Origin: a virus
DNA: 64,000 bases
Direction: 5' to 3' (one strand)
Virus record (IMG/VR): IMGVR_UViG_3300034013_000869
Span: 111,661-175,660 of that record
Part shown: piece after piece, positions 40,837-50,516 of the stretch
How the letters are laid out: each line of letters opens with the position of its first letter
Position numbering within the stretch: the stretch's first letter is position 1
Position numbers and translations under genes: made by a program
The notes under the pieces: generated by a model
Databases searched by the model: none
Told to the model about the DNA's origin: nothing
What the model saw: only the letters and a program-made list of their open reading frames with translations

Positions 40837-41961
40837 ATGAAAGTTTTTATTACAACCGATTGGCATTTTGGAGTATATCTAAATAACCTAGATAAATGGT
40901 TAGATATGATGGAAGATTACTTCTACAACTCTTTTATCCCATACATCAAAGAAAATTCAAAACCAGGAGACATTCTTATTCATTGTGGTGACTTATACGA
41001 CAATAGAACATCTATTCCTATCATTGCATCATATAAGGCAGAGAAAATACTTATAGAGCTATCTAAAATACTACCACTACATATTATAGTAGGTAATCAC
41101 GACCTTTGGAATAAAGGATCTAATGATATAAACTCAGTTAGGTTATTCAATCACGTTCCAAATGTGTCAGTTTACACACAAACAACATCTATTGACTTAG
41201 ATGGTCAAAAATTGATTCTTATGCCTTGGGTAGAAAAGAGATTAGATATGATTAAAGAAATTGATAGTAATCCAGGTGATTATCTTTTCTGTCACTCTGA
41301 TTTAAATGGATGTTTAATGCACTTAAATTCAGTTGCTCACAGAAATGCTGATAAAATCGATGTTGATAACTTTGGAAAATACAAACACGTTTTTTCAGGA
41401 CATATTCACATTCGACAAACTAACAAAAACTTCTCTTTTATCGGATCTCCTTACCAAATGGATAGGAATGATATGGGTGATCAAAAAGGTATAACTATAC
41501 TTGATTTATCAAGTGATAAAGTTACTTTTGAACCAAATACATATTCACCAGTATTTAAAAAATTCAGAGTTGTTAACGAAGAAGATATTGATAAGTTAGA
41601 TGAGTTAAAAGATACTAAAGATTATATAGATTTAGCTATATCAAACAATCTTTTAATTAGTAATAGAAAGCTTCGTAGAAAGTTAGAAGTGATGTTAGAA
41701 AAAGGTAATTTTGCTTCTGTAGAGTATATTGATGATATTACTAAAGAATTAGTAGATGGTGAAGAAGTAAATGAATCCAATGACATTGAATTTGATGAAA
41801 ATGGAATGGAAATATCTGTTCAATTAGAATACGAGGATTATATCAAAGAGTATATCTTGAAACAAAAATATGATAGTGATAATTTCAAATCAGGAATTGT
41901 AAATGAATTTGATGAAGTCATTAAGATATACAATGAAAATTATAAAGTCAAATCTGACTAA
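40837..41961 (+). CDS. 47: Recombination nuclease subunit, T4 gp47 / SbcD / Mre11-like
   Basis: 374 residues. The phosphoesterase motifs are complete: FITTDWHFG (D-x-H, 7-9), HCGDLYDNR (GD), VGNHDLW (GNHD), FCHSD, and FSGHIHIRQT (GHxH). With gp46 it forms a nuclease that resects DNA ends for recombination-dependent replication and degrades host DNA. The ATP-binding partner gp46 is not in the window. T4 gp47 has 339 residues; the extra part is an acidic C-terminal region (ELVDGEEVNESNDIEFDENG). Confidence 0.9.
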   Translation: MKVFITTDWHFGVYLNNLDKWLDMMEDYFYNSFIPYIKENSKPGDILIHCGDLYDNRTSIPIIASYKAEKILIELSKILPLHIIVGNHDLWNKGSNDINSVRLFNHVPNVSVYTQTTSIDLDGQKLILMPWVEKRLDMIKEIDSNPGDYLFCHSDLNGCLMHLNSVAHRNADKIDVDNFGKYKHVFSGHIHIRQTNKNFSFIGSPYQMDRNDMGDQKGITILDLSSDKVTFEPNTYSPVFKKFRVVNEEDIDKLDELKDTKDYIDLAISNNLLISNRKLRRKLEVMLEKGNFASVEYIDDITKELVDGEEVNESNDIEFDENGMEISVQLEYEDYIKEYILKQKYDSDNFKSGIVNEFDEVIKIYNENYKVKSD

Positions 41962-41990
41962 AAAAACCCATCTTTAGGATGGGTTTTTTG
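41961..41990 (+). terminator. Terminator after gp47 gene
   Basis: AACCCATC - TTTAG - GATGGGTT stem with A and T runs on either side. It works for both convergent genes; the stop of the minus-strand cupin gene lies within it. Confidence 0.8.
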
Positions 41991-42240
41991 TTAACTTTAT
42001 TTTTAAATCATTTGTTCCTTTTATTAATCGATGATAAGTACCCATTGGTATAAATACTTCTCCTTTTATTTCTTTAGGTAGTTCATTGTCAATTTGAATT
42101 AACCAATCTGTTTCACCAATAGACTCAATTATTCTATCTTCTCTATCACGATGCCACATAAACTCACCAGAATCGACCATCTGACTGAATTCTCTGATAA
42201 AAGTGTTATCACTTAATTTATTTTCTTGAAATGGTAACAT
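41974..42240 (-). CDS. Cupin-like small protein, 88 aa
   Basis: The sequence is a single small beta-barrel type: SGEFMWHRDREDRIIESIGE (with the H-x-D/H-R-E cluster), TDWLIQIDNELPKEIKGEVF, IPMGTYHRLIKGTNDLKIKL. The two blocks with His and Glu fit the two cupin motifs that bind a metal ion. Its substrate is unknown. The start shares one base with the stop of the ART-like gene, so it belongs to the same operon as the following packaged-protein candidates. Confidence 0.55.
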   Translation of the reverse strand: MLPFQENKLSDNTFIREFSQMVDSGEFMWHRDREDRIIESIGETDWLIQIDNELPKEIKGEVFIPMGTYHRLIKGTNDLKIKLTKNPS

Positions 42241-42824
42241 TATATAATCTTATTAAAATTTTCAATTAAAGACTCATCAAATATTGCTACATTTTTAGAA
42301 CCTCTTTCTACTACATAAAATCCATCATATCCTTTAGACTTTATTTGATTGATAATTGGATCAGACTCAACAACTCTCCAAGCTCCATTTTTTACTCTCC
42401 ATAGATAATGATAAACACTTTGTTCTTTTTCTGTTATATCAAATTCCTCATCTGTGTCCGGATTATATCCTTTCATACCATTACTAACTTTGATAAACTT
42501 AGTACCATTTACCTCATCGATATAATTATTATCTATCATTTTTTGAATCACTGTAACTAAATCTAATTCTTTCATTGTTTCAATATCCATTAGATTACAT
42601 AACTTAATATTAGATTTAAGTTTAACTTCAAAAACAGAGGCATCAGGAAATTCATCTTTCTCATCAAGTGAGGCAAAGTTTTTAGCAAAGTCTAAATTAT
42701 TCGTTAAAAATATAGCACCTGCGAATCTTTTCTTTTCAGGTGGAAAATCACCTTTTCTGTTACCATGATATAATTTTTCACTTGTAGTAGATTCAAATAA
42801 TTGATATGTTTTTAAGTATTTCAT
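42240..42824 (-). CDS. Putative ADP-ribosyltransferase-like protein with capsid-targeting-like leader
   Basis: After the leader MKYLKTYQLFESTTS (cleavage after L-F-E) comes KLYHGNRKGDFPPEKKRFAG with an H-G pair, then AIFLTNNLDFAKNFAS, the S/T-containing strand and helix found in ART-type folds, a VFEVKLKSNIKLCNL strand, and a late GYDGFYVVERGSKNVAIFDE block. This order (xYHG, F(L/F)xxxxxxA, YDGxxV ... VxFD) is that of ADP-ribosyltransferases in phage polyvalent proteins. The catalytic Glu is not certain. In T4 the Alt ADP-ribosyltransferase is likewise packaged with the genome and modifies host RNA polymerase. This call is inference from pattern and leader. Confidence 0.55.
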   Translation of the reverse strand: MKYLKTYQLFESTTSEKLYHGNRKGDFPPEKKRFAGAIFLTNNLDFAKNFASLDEKDEFPDASVFEVKLKSNIKLCNLMDIETMKELDLVTVIQKMIDNNYIDEVNGTKFIKVSNGMKGYNPDTDEEFDITEKEQSVYHYLWRVKNGAWRVVESDPIINQIKSKGYDGFYVVERGSKNVAIFDESLIENFNKII

Positions 42825-42827
42825 ATA

Positions 42828-43400
42828 TTACCAAAAACCGGGATAAGTGCGTCCTCCAAAAAGATGACCATATTTATTGAGTCTGCAGCTCCAATATCCA
42901 GCTTTAGTCTTATCTTTCTTTAAATGACATTGGTGTCTAGCAGCAAATGACTTTCTTGCCTTAGGATTACTAACTTTAGCAGTTAACCCACCATGAACAT
43001 CACCAAAAGAAATCTTTTTAACATTTCCTTTTGCACTCTTGACATATACATAGTATTTTTTAACACCACCACGCATTGGATAATTTAATTTAACATCTTT
43101 ACCTTTATATTCGGCTTCCTCTCTTATCTCTTCTATATTTTCCATAGGTAAATCTAAAGGAACTAGTTCACCATTGAACATTCCAAACTTACCAATATCA
43201 GTTGATTCATATAATTCTTTATCAACATCACATAGATTAACTTTACCTAAATCAAATAATTGTCTAGCTTCTTTGATAACTTCATAGAAAGCTTCTGAAC
43301 CTGGTCTGAATATATTTTCAGTAATAGGTTTATTATTCTCTAGGTGGTATTTAAGAGACTCTGATACATTAACAGATTCTGTGAATTTTATAATCTTCAT
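42828..43400 (-). CDS. Phage protein with C-terminal Cys/His domain and capsid-targeting-like leader, 190 aa
   Basis: The leader MKIIKFTESVNVSES has cleavage expected after F-T-E. The C-terminal 80 residues form a distinct domain: KKYYVYVKSAKGNVKKISFG, NPKARKSFAARHQCHLKKDK, AGYWSCRLNKYGHLFGG. H-x-C, W-S-C and a further His could bind zinc. I recall this block as a conserved module in T4-like phage proteins of unknown function. Four similar leader-bearing genes stand in a row here (42240-44228). Confidence 0.6.
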   Translation of the reverse strand: MKIIKFTESVNVSESLKYHLENNKPITENIFRPGSEAFYEVIKEARQLFDLGKVNLCDVDKELYESTDIGKFGMFNGELVPLDLPMENIEEIREEAEYKGKDVKLNYPMRGGVKKYYVYVKSAKGNVKKISFGDVHGGLTAKVSNPKARKSFAARHQCHLKKDKTKAGYWSCRLNKYGHLFGGRTYPGFW

Positions 43401-43414
43401 AAATTATATATTTT

Positions 43415-43843
43415 TTATTGATTAGCAATTGAATTTATAAAGTCTGAAATATTCATAACTTTAACATCATTTTCTGGGTTTGATTGTTCAACCTCTTCAA
43501 CTTCACCACTACAAGTACAATCCTGACAACATCCACAATCTTCTTGACCATTACATTGATCACAACATCCACATCCAACTTCTTGAGTAGGTACTTGAGG
43601 TTCTTGTGAGAATTCTTCTCCTTCAGGTTTAACCCCAACTTCGATTTCGATTGTAAAGTTTTCGAAATTTTTAATCTTTCTTAGTTTATCAAATTCTTTT
43701 TTAACCTTTTCTTGATCTTCAACTTCTGTTTTAAATGATGGCTTCTCATCTTTATCAGCTAAAACCTCTACATTAAAAAGAACTTCTTGGTCTTTGACTT
43801 TCTCATCCTTTTTTGTTTCGTTAAATTTTTTAATTTGTATCAT
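43415..43843 (-). CDS. Cys-cluster protein with capsid-targeting-like leader, 142 aa
   Basis: The leader MIQIKKFNETKKDE has cleavage expected after F-N-E. A charged alpha/beta part (NFTIEIEVGVKPEGEEF) follows. Residues 91-111 hold nine Cys in 21 residues (CGCCDQCNGQEDCGCCQDCT then C), a metallothionein-like metal or Fe-S binding cluster. The end is acidic (SNPENDVKVMNISDF). No known family; the cluster is flanked by disordered acidic sequence. An antisense-like shadow frame exists at 43453-43638. Confidence 0.65.
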   Translation of the reverse strand: MIQIKKFNETKKDEKVKDQEVLFNVEVLADKDEKPSFKTEVEDQEKVKKEFDKLRKIKNFENFTIEIEVGVKPEGEEFSQEPQVPTQEVGCGCCDQCNGQEDCGCCQDCTCSGEVEEVEQSNPENDVKVMNISDFINSIANQ

Positions 43844-43853
43844 AGTTTATTAT

Positions 43854-44228
43854 TTATTTTTGGCTTAATTTTTTTACAATTAAAGCACATTTTTCATATT
43901 CCTCTTCGGATTCCAACTCATCTTTATATTCCATAAGTTGTTTTCTATCACCTAATTCTAATTTAAGTCTGAATCTAACTTCTCTTAATTCATCCATATT
44001 ATTAACTTCAGAGTCTATTAATTTATCAATAACATCTCTATCAAATTGCGACATTTTTAGAAATTGATTCCAGTTATAAACATCATTCTCAGATAGAAAG
44101 TCTAAAATATTAACAACACAAGAATCAACTCTACTAAGTTTAGTAGTCTTGTTCTTTTTCTTAGAGTTATTAAATATCTTCTTAAAAAACTCTTCGTTGA
44201 TAAATTGATTATATCTGTTAATTTTCAT
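43854..44228 (-). CDS. Hypothetical protein with capsid-targeting-like leader, 124 aa
   Basis: The ATG at 44228 is chosen although the frame is open to an ATG at 44249: from 44228 the protein begins MKINRYNQFINEEFFKK, an almost exact copy of the leader seen at 56962 (MKIKSFRKFINEEVSG), and a TTTAATATATAA box ends 4 nt before it. The rest is helical and charged (CVVNILDFLSENDVYNWNQF, DELESEEEYEKCALIVKKLS). No family recognised. Confidence 0.65.
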   Translation of the reverse strand: MKINRYNQFINEEFFKKIFNNSKKKNKTTKLSRVDSCVVNILDFLSENDVYNWNQFLKMSQFDRDVIDKLIDSEVNNMDELREVRFRLKLELGDRKQLMEYKDELESEEEYEKCALIVKKLSQK

Positions 44229-44232
44229 ACTC

Positions 44233-44244
44233 TTATATATTAAA
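44233..44244 (-). promoter_or_regulatory. TTAATATATA box 4 nt before the 124-aa gene
   Basis: Minus-strand TTTAATATATAA; it overlaps the longer start option at 44249, which supports the start at 44228. Confidence 0.45.
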
Positions 44245-44267
44245 TTCACTTACTAAGAAAAGATAAA

Positions 44268-44279
44268 TTAATATATATG
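44268..44279 (+). promoter_or_regulatory. TTAATATATA box before the 2052-aa gene
   Basis: TTAATATATATG, 19 nt before the ATG at 44299. Confidence 0.5.
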
Positions 44280-44298
44280 TAAAAGTTTACATTATTAA

Positions 44299-47200
44299 AT
44301 GTCAAATCATAAAAACCTATTATTCTTCAACAAAGAAGGAGATTATTTAAATTTCAACTACAACTATACGACAGATAGATTTGAAGGAGATTTACTTTTT
44401 CACGAAAACTCTTCAGATACTTTCAAAACATTAGGAATTTATATGTTGGAGAATATACCATCATTTGAGTTCGAACTACCTGGAACGCTAACCTTAAATA
44501 AATTCCAGTTATTCAATGAATATGGATTGTTTTTCTATAATAGCAAATATGAGAATCAAAGTATTAATAGAATTGAACCCATTAACAATGATCCAACATT
44601 TTATTCGAAATGGATATTTGGTGATAACTTTGAAAAGAAATTTCCAATAGGTAGTATAATTAGATTTGATTCAGTATTTTTAGAGTTCAACAATCCTACA
44701 CAAACTTATACCGTTGTATCAACGAAAAAAGGAGCTGTAATGATTATAAGTTCTGTTGATAATGCAACATTTGAGTCAATGTATATTTCACAATATTCCG
44801 ATCAGTCAATATATGTAGGAAGAACAATATCAGCAATAAATGGAATTGGAGTTTATAATTATATAAATAGTTTATATAGTGATAATCTTTCTTATTGGAA
44901 TGAACCACAATTTTATGATAAATTATATAAAAAGAAAAAATTAAATATAATAAACTCACAATTAAATGATGGGATTTACACAGTAAAAGAAGAAGAACTA
45001 ACAGATAACAAACACTTTGAATACTACACATCAGGAATGAATGGTGAAGATATAATAATTGAGGTTGTTAGTAAAACAGATTTACCAAGAATATATGATG
45101 GTGGTTTAAATATAAACCAAGTATCAAATCAAATAACATCAGGTGGTGAGATTTTAACATTCTCATACACATCAAATGTAGGAGCTAACGGACCATATAC
45201 ATCATTAACTTCAAATGGCGCATCATCTTCCGTAACGGGAACTGGTGGATTATTTGATGTTGTAGTTTCCGGTGGTGTTGTATCATCAGTTACAATAAAT
45301 AAAATAGGTAAACAATATACTGTTGGTGATTTATTTGTTATAGATGGTGTATCTATAGGTGGTAGCACAATAATAGATGATATTTATATAACTATAAATA
45401 GTGTAGCGGATCCGATAGTAAGTGTAGAAAATAAAATATACTTCTCTAGTAGTGTTCCGGATATATTAAAACCTGGTAGAGAATTTAAAATAATAGGCTC
45501 AACAACAAATCAAAACTTCTTTACTATAGCTAATATTCCTACATTTACGGGAAACACACAAGAAACATTCTACGGAACTCAATCACAAGTTCTTTGGAAT
45601 AATAAAATATATCAATGTATATTAGCTTATACTCAAAGTTTTACTGGAGCGACTCAGTTTGTAGATCCATATACAACAGAATATTGGTCACCGTCCATAA
45701 GTTATATAAAAGTAGACCAAGTAGTAACACCTGAAATATTACTAGGTGCTCAAATATACCTAACAACTGATAGAATATATTTTGGATATGGATTCACATA
45801 TAGCACGGCAGCAACTTTAGCATCTGCTGCTGAAAAATATAAAGATGATTTAAAGTCATTTAATATTGATTTATTTTATGAAAATAATAAATTAAAGGCA
45901 GATTTAATATATCCGAGTAAATATGCAGAAGTAAATTTCTATCAAAATCAAATTGGACCAACATATTCAATAGGAAATGTTACACAAACATATGAGAGAG
46001 TGACTCAAGTAGAAGAGTCTGTAAACTCTGAACTAAATTATGATATATCTCAAAATATTTTGGTCAATATTGTATTTACAGATATAGATGAATATGGATT
46101 TAAAGTTATTATAAACGGACAAGTTTATCAAGAAGAATTAGCAGCGATATACAGCGGTGGTCTTTTAGATATGCAAAGAACAATTGACAGAACTCTTAGA
46201 AATTGGCTAGCTAGACATTATACAGAACTAATAGGATTAGGTATAATAGCTGATATACAATACACGGGTCCTATATTTTCACCATTTGTAAACTCAATAA
46301 AACTACAAACACAATATCCGAATGTTCCTTTAATAATAGATGATATTTTTGTAGGGATAACTGCTGATTATTATATTGAACACTCTAGAGTTCTTTTTAG
46401 TAACAATGATTATACTAATACTAGACCAACTATTGGACCAGTTTTAACTTTAACTATAAATGACGATGAATTTAGTCAAAATACAATATATCAAACCGGA
46501 TCATATTCACAATATCCTGATATTCCGGCTACTTTATCAGCATGGGTTGATGAACACGGAGACTATTTAAGAACATTTGGAATTTTAGTAACACCTATAA
46601 ATAATTTACTAAAATTTGATGTTAAAAGATTAGATAGGAGACTTGATTACACTATAAACACAGGCAAATTATCAATACCAGGTATTATAGACTACACAAT
46701 AACTAAAAAAATAAAGGGTAATGATGGTTTACTTATAACCTCAAATGAGGTATCTTTACCTACTGATTTAGTATCATTTGAAGATGCTGGATTTGCAACA
46801 GGAATGGTTTTCTCTATTAATAATACCATACATCCTTATAACAATCAAGAGTTTGTTATTCAATTTTTGGATCCACAAGTCTTAAATTTAAGTTATCAGG
46901 GACCATTCTGGGGATTAACATCTGGAATTTGTAATTCATCAGCATTTATCACATTAGCATTTGACACTGGATATGGACAAACAGCATGTGATGGACCTAT
47001 TGTTGGACCAACTCCTAGTGGAGCAGGACCATATCAAATAGGAGCATTTGATCCATCAGCATTTACTTTAACATATAATCCAAATACTTATACACTAAAC
47101 ACATATAATCTTCAAGGTTATCCAGGAACATCAGGCTTAGTAGACTTAATCTATGTTCAGTTATCTAATTCAATTTATGCTTTTGGAGATGACTTAACGG

Positions 47201-50200
47201 TAATGGATTCATATCTAACTAGCTATTTAACAACAGTCTCTTTACCTGGAAATACTCAAAGTATTGAGATAGAGTATAACTCATATAATAACTATCTTTA
47301 TTGTTTATCAAAGAATAATATATTCGTAGTTGATCCTCTACTAAATACATTAGTAGCAACAATGTCACTTGCTAATAACGCACATGATATGGAAATCAAT
47401 CCAAACAATGGTGATATTTATGTAACATATGATAATAGTCCAAATATTGATATTTGGGACTATACAAATACATTAGCTGTGACTTTAGGAACATCATCAC
47501 TTAATTTTCCACCATCTGCAACATCTTGTGGAAAGATGGTATTTAATGAATTTGAAGGTGATATGTATGTAATAACAGATGCTAATCAAACTCTTAGAAT
47601 AAATGGAGGTCCTAGTTTACCAGGATACTTACCACCAAATTCATCAAATCCTAATAGAACAATACAAACAACTTATGGTATACCAGGATTAACAAATTCA
47701 ATATTCTATGAACCTATTAATGAAGCTATTTATGTTTATGGTTCTTCTAGTTTATGGAAAATTGACAATGGTGTGTCTCAGTCAATTTCTGGAATAACAA
47801 CACAACCATTTAATGATATTATATTTAATAATCTAACAGGTGAGATGAACATTTCAGATTCATCAACATCATTTAAATCTCTTAATCTATCTACTGATGC
47901 CATTACAATAAATACTGGAGTATCAAACTATGGTTATTTAGCATTAAATCAATTTGACGGAGATGTTTATTTATCATCACTTTCATCAAATAGTGTTAGT
48001 GTAATTAGACCAACAACAGGAGCAGTGGTTCAAACAGTTCCTTTACCTTCTGGTAGTACAAGAATTATATACAATCCAGACAGAAGATCAGTTTGGGTAA
48101 TAGAACCATCTACCAATACGATAACAGAAGTAGAAGTTACATTAAATAGTAGTATTAATATTAACCCAAGTGTTTATAATCCAATTAATGACAATTCATA
48201 TGGAACCTTAGATCCTAATTATGAACCACATGTTGACCTATGGTTAAAAACTAAAGAGTATGTAAGAAGACCAAGAGAAAATTTTGAAGGAGAAGTTCAA
48301 GTTAAATATTATTGGAAATGGTTTGCTGATGATGTTCCTGAATTTTTCATGTATGACTTTAGTGGAGATCAGTTACCAGTAAATGGATCATATTCATATA
48401 CAGGAATAAAACCACTTAGCCCAGTAGTGTTGAATAAAAACGCTAATAAGGATTTAACTAAACTTAACGCACCTGAATATCAACAAACTATATTTAATAA
48501 AGTTGAGTATAAACTAAGTTATATAGATGATGAATCTAATATATCAATAGAACCTGAGCCTATTCAATTATTTATTGGATATAAATCAGAAGAAGAAGGA
48601 GCATTAAGATCTGTTTTACAACTTTGGAAGAAAGAAGAGGTTACTATTGAATTTGAATCAACTCAAATAAATGGAACAATATTAAGATTTGAAACCTTAG
48701 ATGAATTTGGACCAGATAAAAGAGGTATGATAAGTATAAATACACTATCATCAGAATTCTTCATAGGAAAGGGTTTAAAAGAAGGTCAATTAATAACTAT
48801 TTATGTAAGAGATTTAACAAATAAATCATCTCAATATATATCAAACAACAATGGACTTATAATGAAAATAAGAACCGTCTATGCTAAGAATATGGTATTG
48901 GACTTTTTATCTGGTAATGACTTATTATATCCAGAATCAACAGTAATAGTAGACTACCCTAAAGTAAATAATACTACTTATTTAAAAACAACTATAAAGG
49001 TTATAGACAGAGAGATATCTAGATTTATTGTATATGGTCAAACTGAAGTAGAGGATGAGAGATTTAAAATTGAATTAGGTAATGTTGGAAAACTAATAGC
49101 ACCAAATGAAGTATTTATTTTCAAAGAATATGATATTTTAGAAGGTGGTACAGATTGGACAATTTTAAATAAGAAAAGAAAAGAGATGTTGATGATGAAA
49201 CATCTTATATACCCGTATATAGGAGCTTACAAATCAATAATAAATGCAATAAACTTCTTTGGATATAATGACTTACAATTAAATGAATATTATAGAGATA
49301 TAAATCCTAATTCAGAAAAGTTTTTAAAACTATTCAAAGTAGAAATACCGGATATGTTTGATAACACAGTAGAAGGATTTACTGAAAGTGAATTTGTAAA
49401 AAATAACTTTCCAAACGAAAACTACGAAGAAACAAATATGTTTAACCTAACATATCAAATAACAGATAAGGAAGGAACAAATGTACTAAACTATTCAATA
49501 GATGAAGTTGTAATTAAACTACAAGGTCTTAAATATTGGCTTAAGAGAAATATAATTCCATTAACTCACAAAATAATGGATATAACAGGGAAAGCATATC
49601 TAAAAAGCACAAATGAGATTGTACATACGACATATGATGTTAGATTTATAAACTCAAAAGAGAATATGACCCCTATAACATTTAGGTTAAATGAGGCTTA
49701 TTTAATGCCAATTAATAGTGGTTCTACCGTTTACAATTGTGTATTAGATTTTTATACAATAATTGAAGGAATAGGATCTGATAAAAATCCAACTGGTTTA
49801 GTTCCACCTCCGAAACCATTTAATGGAGTAGATTTAGAAATACCTGATTACTTTAATATTTCTATAAGAACTTATAAAACATATAAAGAATGGGCACCAT
49901 TTAAAACTTACAACGCTGGTGATAAAATAACATACTATGATAAAATATATGAATCAGCCAAAGAAAATAATAAAATTAATAATCCTCGAAAATATGAAAA
50001 TACTAAATCTTGGATACCTAATACCTCATATGAAGTAACAAATGTAGTTGAGTATAACAGAGATATTTATGTGTGTACTGGATTAGGCACATTCGCGACA
50101 TCATCAGGAACAGCATCTATAACAACAAGTGTTCCACCAGTTTTAGATAATGGATCTGATAAAAATTGGCTTAATATAACTCAGTGGAGAGAAATAGATT

Positions 50201-50457
50201 TAGAACCTGTTCAAACACTATCTGAATTTAGAAAAGTTCCAAAAAACTCTGAAATGAATCCTATATTACCCTATAATTTCACAATAGATTCAAATATTGA
50301 TCCATTTGTTGTAATTGAAGTAACATCTGATAATGGATATGGATTAATCTATAGAGATAGAAAAAACTATGAAATAAGAGGAAATAAAGATTTAACAGAG
50401 CCTACAAAATATATAGATCCAATAGGTCCATTTATTCCTATATCTCAAATATACTAA
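44299..50457 (+). CDS. Giant baseplate/tail structural protein, 2052 aa
   Basis: No single family covers it. The first 250 residues look like a baseplate arm protein. Residues about 278-372 are a beta module also present in the fibre gene at the right edge. Residues about 945-1295 read as a beta-propeller: SIYAFGDDLTVMDSYL, NNYLYCLSKNNIFVVDPLLN, NNGDIYVTYDNSPNIDIWDY, EFEGDMYVITDANQTLRING and further blades. A C-terminal part contains two W-x-P-x-x-x-Y-x(8-9)-Y motifs (EWAPFKTYNAGDKITYYDKI; SWIPNTSYEVTNVVEYNRDI) as in small carbohydrate-binding modules. Position between tail genes and these domains suggest a wedge protein (gp6/gp7/gp10 rank) with host-glycan contacts. Confidence 0.7.
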   Translation: MSNHKNLLFFNKEGDYLNFNYNYTTDRFEGDLLFHENSSDTFKTLGIYMLENIPSFEFELPGTLTLNKFQLFNEYGLFFYNSKYENQSINRIEPINNDPTFYSKWIFGDNFEKKFPIGSIIRFDSVFLEFNNPTQTYTVVSTKKGAVMIISSVDNATFESMYISQYSDQSIYVGRTISAINGIGVYNYINSLYSDNLSYWNEPQFYDKLYKKKKLNIINSQLNDGIYTVKEEELTDNKHFEYYTSGMNGEDIIIEVVSKTDLPRIYDGGLNINQVSNQITSGGEILTFSYTSNVGANGPYTSLTSNGASSSVTGTGGLFDVVVSGGVVSSVTINKIGKQYTVGDLFVIDGVSIGGSTIIDDIYITINSVADPIVSVENKIYFSSSVPDILKPGREFKIIGSTTNQNFFTIANIPTFTGNTQETFYGTQSQVLWNNKIYQCILAYTQSFTGATQFVDPYTTEYWSPSISYIKVDQVVTPEILLGAQIYLTTDRIYFGYGFTYSTAATLASAAEKYKDDLKSFNIDLFYENNKLKADLIYPSKYAEVNFYQNQIGPTYSIGNVTQTYERVTQVEESVNSELNYDISQNILVNIVFTDIDEYGFKVIINGQVYQEELAAIYSGGLLDMQRTIDRTLRNWLARHYTELIGLGIIADIQYTGPIFSPFVNSIKLQTQYPNVPLIIDDIFVGITADYYIEHSRVLFSNNDYTNTRPTIGPVLTLTINDDEFSQNTIYQTGSYSQYPDIPATLSAWVDEHGDYLRTFGILVTPINNLLKFDVKRLDRRLDYTINTGKLSIPGIIDYTITKKIKGNDGLLITSNEVSLPTDLVSFEDAGFATGMVFSINNTIHPYNNQEFVIQFLDPQVLNLSYQGPFWGLTSGICNSSAFITLAFDTGYGQTACDGPIVGPTPSGAGPYQIGAFDPSAFTLTYNPNTYTLNTYNLQGYPGTSGLVDLIYVQLSNSIYAFGDDLTVMDSYLTSYLTTVSLPGNTQSIEIEYNSYNNYLYCLSKNNIFVVDPLLNTLVATMSLANNAHDMEINPNNGDIYVTYDNSPNIDIWDYTNTLAVTLGTSSLNFPPSATSCGKMVFNEFEGDMYVITDANQTLRINGGPSLPGYLPPNSSNPNRTIQTTYGIPGLTNSIFYEPINEAIYVYGSSSLWKIDNGVSQSISGITTQPFNDIIFNNLTGEMNISDSSTSFKSLNLSTDAITINTGVSNYGYLALNQFDGDVYLSSLSSNSVSVIRPTTGAVVQTVPLPSGSTRIIYNPDRRSVWVIEPSTNTITEVEVTLNSSININPSVYNPINDNSYGTLDPNYEPHVDLWLKTKEYVRRPRENFEGEVQVKYYWKWFADDVPEFFMYDFSGDQLPVNGSYSYTGIKPLSPVVLNKNANKDLTKLNAPEYQQTIFNKVEYKLSYIDDESNISIEPEPIQLFIGYKSEEEGALRSVLQLWKKEEVTIEFESTQINGTILRFETLDEFGPDKRGMISINTLSSEFFIGKGLKEGQLITIYVRDLTNKSSQYISNNNGLIMKIRTVYAKNMVLDFLSGNDLLYPESTVIVDYPKVNNTTYLKTTIKVIDREISRFIVYGQTEVEDERFKIELGNVGKLIAPNEVFIFKEYDILEGGTDWTILNKKRKEMLMMKHLIYPYIGAYKSIINAINFFGYNDLQLNEYYRDINPNSEKFLKLFKVEIPDMFDNTVEGFTESEFVKNNFPNENYEETNMFNLTYQITDKEGTNVLNYSIDEVVIKLQGLKYWLKRNIIPLTHKIMDITGKAYLKSTNEIVHTTYDVRFINSKENMTPITFRLNEAYLMPINSGSTVYNCVLDFYTIIEGIGSDKNPTGLVPPPKPFNGVDLEIPDYFNISIRTYKTYKEWAPFKTYNAGDKITYYDKIYESAKENNKINNPRKYENTKSWIPNTSYEVTNVVEYNRDIYVCTGLGTFATSSGTASITTSVPPVLDNGSDKNWLNITQWREIDLEPVQTLSEFRKVPKNSEMNPILPYNFTIDSNIDPFVVIEVTSDNGYGLIYRDRKNYEIRGNKDLTEPTKYIDPIGPFIPISQIY
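45130..45415 (+). repeat. Second copy of the shared beta module (in the 2052-aa protein)
   Basis: Coded residues about 278-372: SGGEILTFSYTS, GTGGLFDVVVSGGVVSSVTI, NKIGKQYTVGDLFVIDGVSI, DDIYITINSV. It aligns along its full length with the module at 61830-62095. Confidence 0.75.
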
Positions 50458-50470
50458 TTACCTTAAAATA

Positions 50471-50502
50471 AAAAACCTCCAATTATATTGGAGGTTTTTT
50501 TA
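50471..50502 (+). terminator. Terminator after the 2052-aa gene
   Basis: AACCTCCAAT - TAT - ATTGGAGGTT perfect stem, T run following; bidirectional for the convergent gene. Confidence 0.85.
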
Positions 50503-50516
50503 TTCAGTGAGATTAA

